Origin: Ipomoea triloba
Lineage: Eukaryota; Streptophyta; Magnoliopsida; Solanales; Convolvulaceae
Assembly: GCF_003576645.1 (NCBI RefSeq)
Contig: NC_044922.1
Span: forward strand, 15,491,274 to 15,555,273
Reading direction: 5' to 3'
Length of the DNA: 64,000 bases
Under the pieces are notes generated by a model. The model worked only from the letters and a program-made list of their open reading frames with translations, was not told where the DNA came from and did no database searches. Below are positions 58,601 through 64,000 of the stretch, in pieces. The position numbers and the translations under genes were made by a program. The stretch's first letter is position 1; the number at the start of each line of letters is the position of its first letter.

Positions 58601-59714
58601 GGGATCACGAGTGTGTTCGCGACATATTTAATACCCGGGATGCCGAACTGATTCTTAATCTTCCATTAAGTGTGAGGAAGCCGCCGGATGCATGGATATG
58701 GGAACCAGATTCTAAAGGGAAGTACACAGTAAAATCTTGTTATAGGAAGTTGTTGGGAGAATTTATTGATCAAAAACCATGGACCAAGCTGTGGAATATG
58801 CAGGTACCACCAAAAGTTAAGACTTTTTGTTGGGTTTTCTTCCTACCCGTGATGCATTGAACACTAAACATGTGGCGTGCTCAATAATGTGTTTTTTGTG
58901 CAACCAACAGGTAACAGCTTCCCATTTGTTTATGGACTGCAATGAAACAAGGAGGTTCTGGAATGCAGTTGGTCTGCCGATTGCTTATTACGGTAATAGT
59001 GTACTGACCAAATGGTTTTTTGGAAACATTGTTAAACTAAATGGTGATGACTTATGTAAATTTGCAATGTTTTGTTGGGGATTGTGGTACAACAGGAATG
59101 ATTATGTTTGGAATGGTGTCCCTTATGTGATGGCTCAAGTAATACACTCTGCGTTGTCACTTTGGTTAGCTTGGAAGGGTGTAAATGAAGGGCAGGTGGT
59201 ACAGTCCACGCATGACTTTCGTACTGAACGATGGTCACCACCAAGTCAAGGTAGGCTTAAGTTAAATATGGATGTGGCGATGAGTATGAATAATTCTTGT
59301 ATGGGTATGGGATGGGTCATTCGTGATGCTCAGGGTCATTTTGTTGCAGCTAAAGCCAAAAAATTTGATGGGTTTTTCAGTGTTAAAGAGGCCGAAGTTG
59401 TGAGCATTAGAGAAGCGCTAAGTTGGATTAAGGAGATGGACATAGGCGACGTGGATATCGAGACAGACTCTCAGCTTGTTTTTTATGCTTTATCGTCTGA
59501 ACCTTTTAATAACTCTTTTGGTTTTATAATTGATGATGTAAAAGAAGCCGCGTCCCAGATTCATGATGTGGTTTTTCGTTTTGTGAGGCGATCTGCGAAC
59601 CATGCGGCCCATGCTTTAGCTAAGGAAGCCGGTTCTGAGTCAGGTTGCGGGGAGTGGTTGATCTCCCCACCTCTTTTCCTTGTGAACATTATTGCTTCTG
59701 ATTTAATGGTATAA
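55680..59714 (+). pseudogene. LINE ORF2 polyprotein, broken
   Basis: Order of domains: endonuclease (55680-56350; LTWNCRGLGNP, LIETF, GDYND, SDHLPL); reverse transcriptase (about 56870-57800; [47 protein letters not shown]); zinc-binding RT segment (58720-58950; FLCNQQVTASHLFMDC); RNase H (59250-59640; LNMDVA, KEAEVVSIREAL, ETDSQLV, ANHAAHALAKEA, all four key residues kept). Breaks: TAG at 56076, 57290 and 57548; frameshifts near 56848, near a C-run at 57700, and near 58830. The catalytic FADD box reads FADV. The endonuclease and RNase H segments are otherwise well preserved. Confidence 0.9.
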
Positions 59715-59745
59715 GTTCTTTTTCTCAAAAAAAAAATTGATATAT

Positions 59746-61711
59746 TGTATGCCCAAAATAAATAATAGGTGAATGAGATATTGATTATTAAAGTATGTAG
59801 ACATATTTAAGAGAAGTTAAAAGTTGATTATTAACCTTTCCGTGCATTGAAATGTATATCCTGATTCAAAATGATATTCAGATTATATGTCTCGCAAATT
59901 ATGCAATGGATTAGAGTCCACCTTACATTGTAGATCTTGCAAGCACACATTGTAGATCTTTCAAGCACACTAAGAAGACCTTATGTAGCGAGCTCAACCG
60001 AAAGAGTGTTAGCTGCAAATTATGCAATGGATTAGAGTCCACCATACATTGTAGATCTTGCAAGCACACTAACCTTATGTAAACCTTATGTAACGAGCTC
60101 AACCGAAAGAGTGTTAGGTAGGAATCCATCAATTTTAGGTTAAAAATGGAGGGTTAATTTTGTTTCAAGATTACCTTTTTTTCTTCCTAAAATCCATGGA
60201 ATTAAAATCTTGGGGGCATGGGATTTTAATTCTATGAAAATGAGGGAAACTTCAACCAAACGAAGGAATTTAGTTGCATTCAGAATTAGATAGGAATTAA
60301 ATGGGATTTCATATTTAGTCATTCAGTACCAATTTTATCTCATCTTTGTGAAATAAGAGTCTCAAAGTAAATTCTTATCTCATAGTAATTAATTTCCTCC
60401 ATTAGAAATTCTTTTTTAAAAAAGAAAGAACTTAACAATGGATAAATGGATCCTTCTCGTTATTTTACGAGGTTCGTTTTTTGGAGTGCTTCAAAGATAC
60501 ATATGGTCATGACTAGTGTGATACTCATCCTGATCGAAGTAGAAGACAATGGAATGCCTCTCAAGAACATTAGTTTAATTGGGAGGATACCCACTAATGA
60601 ACCGGTCAAAAACACAAGGCTAGATATGTACCTTCAGTTGTGAAAAATGTCAATGGACTTCAGTACGAAGAAAAAGATTCAGGGGGTTTGCAAGTTGCTC
60701 CATCCAGAGGTCAACTTGTACACATTCTGCAAGGCCATCAATCAGCTGACAAAAGTTTTAAGGTCCTATAAGGATCAAAACTCTCTTGTAACACAGTCTG
60801 CGAATCTAAGTTTTATTAGCTTAGCTAGAAAATTTAGTTCTATGTCAGATTGTATGGAATGGCTTTACATTCCATTAAACCTTGTTGTACTTGTTTCTAA
60901 TATTTAATGAAGGTTTATTATTATTATCAAAAAAAAATGGATATATGGATAATCAAAGAATATCTGGGTCATTAGGCCTTCCAAATAATTGGGCCGGGGT
61001 ATATAACCCAACAAATTCTTGGACCATATTTGCATTATTATTATTATTATTATTATTAAAATAAAAAACAGTATTCTTTTAAAAGGAGAAGGGAGAATTG
61101 TGTGATTAAGTCCTGTTGGGCGAAGACAGTAAAGGATCAAATCCAGCAATTAGAGGTTAGGAGATTGTTGAGTAAATGTTGGTGAAGGGTTTAACACCCA
61201 GCCTCTCGAAAATATAGTAGCAATATATGAGAAAATAAAGTGTTGAGAGGAGAATTGTTTGACAGAAACTAGTAAAGAGTCAAGTCTAACAATTGATGAT
61301 TAGAAGAATTGTTAGGCAAAGACCAATTAAAGGCCAAGTTTAGCAGTCTTGTCTCTTCAAAATGTGATACCAATATTTAAAGAAATAAAATTGAGACTTC
61401 ATTATGAGCTAAACGTTTGGTCTAACAAATCCTACCAGAAGTTTCTTATGAACAAATATAAAGATTGAGAGGGTTGCCATTCCAAGTTTATAACGTATCA
61501 ATATTTTCTGTAATTACCATTTGATGTTTCCTGTCATTTATCATACACTTCAAAGATGAAAATGGGCTGAATGCCTGAGTTTAATTAACATTTCTTCTTA
61601 TGCATTACATGAATCCTTCATATCACAGGCCCTTAACCTGTACTCTTTCTTATTAACTTCATCATCAATCTTTCTTGTTTTGATGGCCATTCCAGCTCGA
61701 TCTCTAACATT
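59746..61711. other. Spacer between the LINE and the BELL gene
   Basis: No supported gene. Holds a tandem duplication at 59894-60117 and an (ATT)n run at about 61030-61058. The end next to 61711 should include the 3' UTR of the BELL gene. Confidence 0.45.
59894..60117. repeat. Tandem duplication, 120-bp unit
   Basis: GCAAATTATGCAATGGATTA starts at 59894 and 60014. Both copies run to GAGCTCAACCGAAAGAGTGT. Within each copy ACATTGTAGATCTTGCAAGC-type segments are also repeated. Confidence 0.9.
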
Positions 61712-64000
61712 TTAGCCTGCAAAGTCGCGAATTATCTGACCTCCAAACTGCTGCCTGAGCTGACTTTCATGCTGCTGCATTTGCTGTTGCTGTTGCTGTT
61801 GGGCGCCCTCGATGCTTTGTCTGAGCCCCAGCGTCAATGACACGGCTCCAAGCCCCCCGATTTCAAGGCTGTTTCGCTGGTAAGGCATGAAACCCATACC
61901 AACAGGAAGCTGCCCACAGTCGATCCTGGACCGCTTGTCCTGGTTCCACATGTCCTGGTACGATTTTTCCCTGATGATGGATGGGCTGATCCCGGGGGGG
62001 CATTCGTCTGGTATTGCTCTCGCGTTCAAGAACTGGCTTTCGTTAGGGAGGCCGAGCTGCCTGCCTTGTGTTCCCATCTCCCCATCTGCTTTTCCCACGT
62101 TTGAGCCCTTTTCTACCATTGCTTTCGTCTCGAGCATGTGGATTTCTTCTACCATCGGCTTCCAAACTCTCACTCGAGCATTGATGAACCAGTTTGAAAC
62201 CTATGTTCAACCGTGTTTAAGTGAATTCACATACGTATGGCTTGTTGAGCATAAATATAATATAGACATAAATGTGCAATCCAACTATCAACTTAGACTT
62301 TTAGTTGAGATGGAGCACATGCTTTAATTTGGCTCAGTTCCTCAGCTAACACGATAACTATGCTCGAGTGGAACAGTTGGGAAAAAAACACTAAAACAGT
62401 GCCTAGTTATTGCAGACAAGGGGAGTTTGGATTCTACCTGGTTCCTAGTCAAGCCAGTTTGGGAGGCCAACATATGCTTGTCTGTGTCTGTTGGGTACCT
62501 GCAACGACACGAGCAAAGATGTTATAGGAACAGAATATATATATATACACACGAGTTAGTGACGCATTAGAGGACTCACGGGTGCAGGAAATGGTCGAAA
62601 AGCCAAGCTCTAAGAATAGCCACAGCCCGCTCAGGCAGGCCTCGTTGTGGCCTCCAAACGTGCGTTTGAGGCTCCAAATAGTGCAGCCTTTCCCCGCTGC
62701 CATTCTGGTTTTGCAAGGTCTGGTCGATGAACTTCATGCCCGAGGTTCCTCCTGCGTCCCTCTTGCTGCTGCTCGCCCCCGTGGGGGACAGCACGTCTTC
62801 TCCCAACGCCTTCCTTATGCTCCTGAGCTGGTCTGATATCGTGCTCTTGAAACAACGAAACTGGCGCGAGACTGCCTTCAACGCCACCGAGATGTAAGGG
62901 GTGGCTGCGCTAAGACCAGCCACTGACTCGAAGGACGATACCACCATCTGCATCTGCTGATGGTACTGCCTGTACCTTCTGCAAACCTTTTTCGACGAAA
63001 TTCCAAAACAAATTTTCAGAATTTGGTCTGTCAATACACTTAACTACAGCTGCAAAACTACTAGATAGCCATATACCCAAATTGTTAACATTACTTCACA
63101 AACTAAAAACACATCACTACTGTCCAAGAAAAAGCTACTTTTTTCTTGATACCTTTCAGGAAAGAACAAGCATGATCCACAAATATCAAAAGGAAAAGCA
63201 TTTCCAATTCTCTTTCTTTACGAGTTTAATTAGGTATTCTGTCAACATCAAGACATGATTCGTTCCACCAAATTGGCATCAAACTCCACTTTAATAACGA
63301 CTAAAACACAGTGCCAGGCAGTTTCATTTCAGATTAGCAACAAGAACTAGAATAAAAATCACGAGGCAAACACAAATCAGCTACAATGTTAACACTGATA
63401 AGACGTAAATTAGTGTCCAAATAAGATTGGCGATATAACTATATTAAGAAAGGAAACGATCCTACCTCGTCCTGCATGTATAACAGCTTGACTTTGTTTT
63501 GCAGATATTCAGGCCGAGGGTAGGATTCATTCGAGCTGCTCATGCCTCTAAACTCGTGGCTGCTCTTCTCGTTTGAGCTATAAAACGTGGAAGATGAGAC
63601 ACCGGAATCAACAGCCAGAGATCCACCGCCACTGCGTGGGGTTGCATTGACAGCCTCACTAGAAATCCCAACTTCATCCATAACATTATTCCCAGAGACC
63701 TCAGACAAGTTAAGGGCTTTGTCACCGGTGAAGTTGCAGAATTCATAGAGCAGCTGTTGTGCTGGCCTTAGAAATCTCGAACTTTTAAGAATGGTTGCAT
63801 AGCCCGTGAAAGGGCCAAGAGGCACCAAATCTCGATGAGTAAAAGTTAAATTCCCAACCATGTCTTGACGAGCAGCGTTCCCCAACGCTTTACTGCCTTG
63901 TTTCGGGTACGAACACAAGTGGTCAGATTTCAAGGGCTTCAAATCAGGCATGCCACTACTGATCCTCTCCCCAACTGATGAAAGGGACAAAGACAAGGCC
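61712..64000 (-). CDS. BEL1-like homeodomain (BELL/TALE) transcription factor, partial
   Basis: Nuclear DNA-binding factor of the BELL class, which pairs with KNOX proteins in meristem and organ development. Exons on the minus strand: 63466 to the right edge (5' part missing), 62580-62986, 62438-62498, 61712-62200 (stop 61712-61714). The first visible exon has the SKY-box region ([20 protein letters not shown]). The second has the BELL domain ([20 protein letters not shown]) and the start of the homeodomain ([19 protein letters not shown]). The third is the 61-bp homeodomain exon typical of BELL genes ([20 protein letters not shown]); the PYP triplet marks it as TALE. The last begins [15 protein letters not shown] and ends with VSLTLGLRQ, a polyglutamine run, and [11 protein letters not shown]. 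The frame stays open to the last base, so the true start lies beyond the window. Which BLH paralog it is cannot be told. Confidence 0.93.
62987..63465. other. First visible intron of the BELL gene
   Basis: Between GAG|GTAGGATC at 63465 and the acceptor before VCRRYRQ at 62987. AT-rich, nothing else seen. Confidence 0.6.

Larger units (their letters stand above)
54640..59745 (+). mobile_element. L1-type non-LTR retrotransposon (LINE), decayed
   Basis: Two-ORF plant LINE on the plus strand: ORF1 (DUF4283 plus zinc knuckle), then ORF2 (endonuclease, reverse transcriptase, zinc-binding domain, RNase H), then an A-run at about 59727-59736. The 5' end looks truncated because ORF1 starts inside the usual N-terminal region. 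No clear target duplication. ORF2 carries three in-frame TAG codons and at least three frameshifts, so it is dead. Confidence 0.9.

Noticed and set aside
60446..60907. Two short frames downstream of the LINE
   Set aside because: No homology I can recognise, no splice context, AT-rich spacer; left uncalled.

Overview
This is nuclear DNA from a flowering plant, most likely a eudicot. Genes are split by AT-rich GT-AG introns, and plant-specific families are present (a MOM1-type silencing factor, an NCRK-type receptor kinase, a BELL homeodomain factor). Intergenic DNA is full of plant transposons: Tourist-like MITEs, CACTA, Helitron, MULE-like foldbacks, SINEs and L1-type LINEs. I cannot name the species. 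All exon models were built by hand from reading frames and splice sites.

Layout. Four host genes are visible, all on the minus strand. (1) 447-3481: a small RNase PH-fold exosome subunit of the RRP41-like/MTR3 type. (2) 5168-9230: a receptor-like kinase of the NCRK type, 8 exons, 546 aa. (3) 12467-28443: a MOM1-type transcriptional silencing factor with 15 coding exons that join in frame to 2320 aa, plus a leader intron reaching about 30.4 kb. (4) 61712 to the right edge: a BEL1-like homeodomain gene, cut off at its 5' end.

Between about 30.5 and 61.7 kb there is no convincing host gene. This block is nested mobile DNA: a TIR element with 9-bp target duplication (33.5 kb), a 1-kb TIR element (35.2 kb), a 2.84-kb non-autonomous CACTA element built of palindromic repeats (36.9-39.8 kb), two probable Helitrons (40.0-41.6 and 44.9-47.9 kb; the second carries a broken gene fragment with exon-like structure and a TATA box), MULE-like and other foldbacks, a long foldback split by a 5'-truncated LINE (48.4-51.3 kb), a TIR element with a GC-rich core (51.3-52.2 kb), and a decayed two-ORF L1-type LINE (54.7-59.7 kb).

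Mobile DNA also sits inside the genes. MOM1 introns contain a small LTR retrotransposon with a rearranged left end, a 9-bp-TSD foldback and two MITE-like elements, one of them in the leader intron. MOM1 proteins silence transposons, so this locus is a silencing factor carrying targets of the kind of silencing it performs. RRP41-like acts in RNA 3'-end decay, NCRK in membrane signalling and BELL factors in meristem transcription; nothing suggests these neighbours work together.
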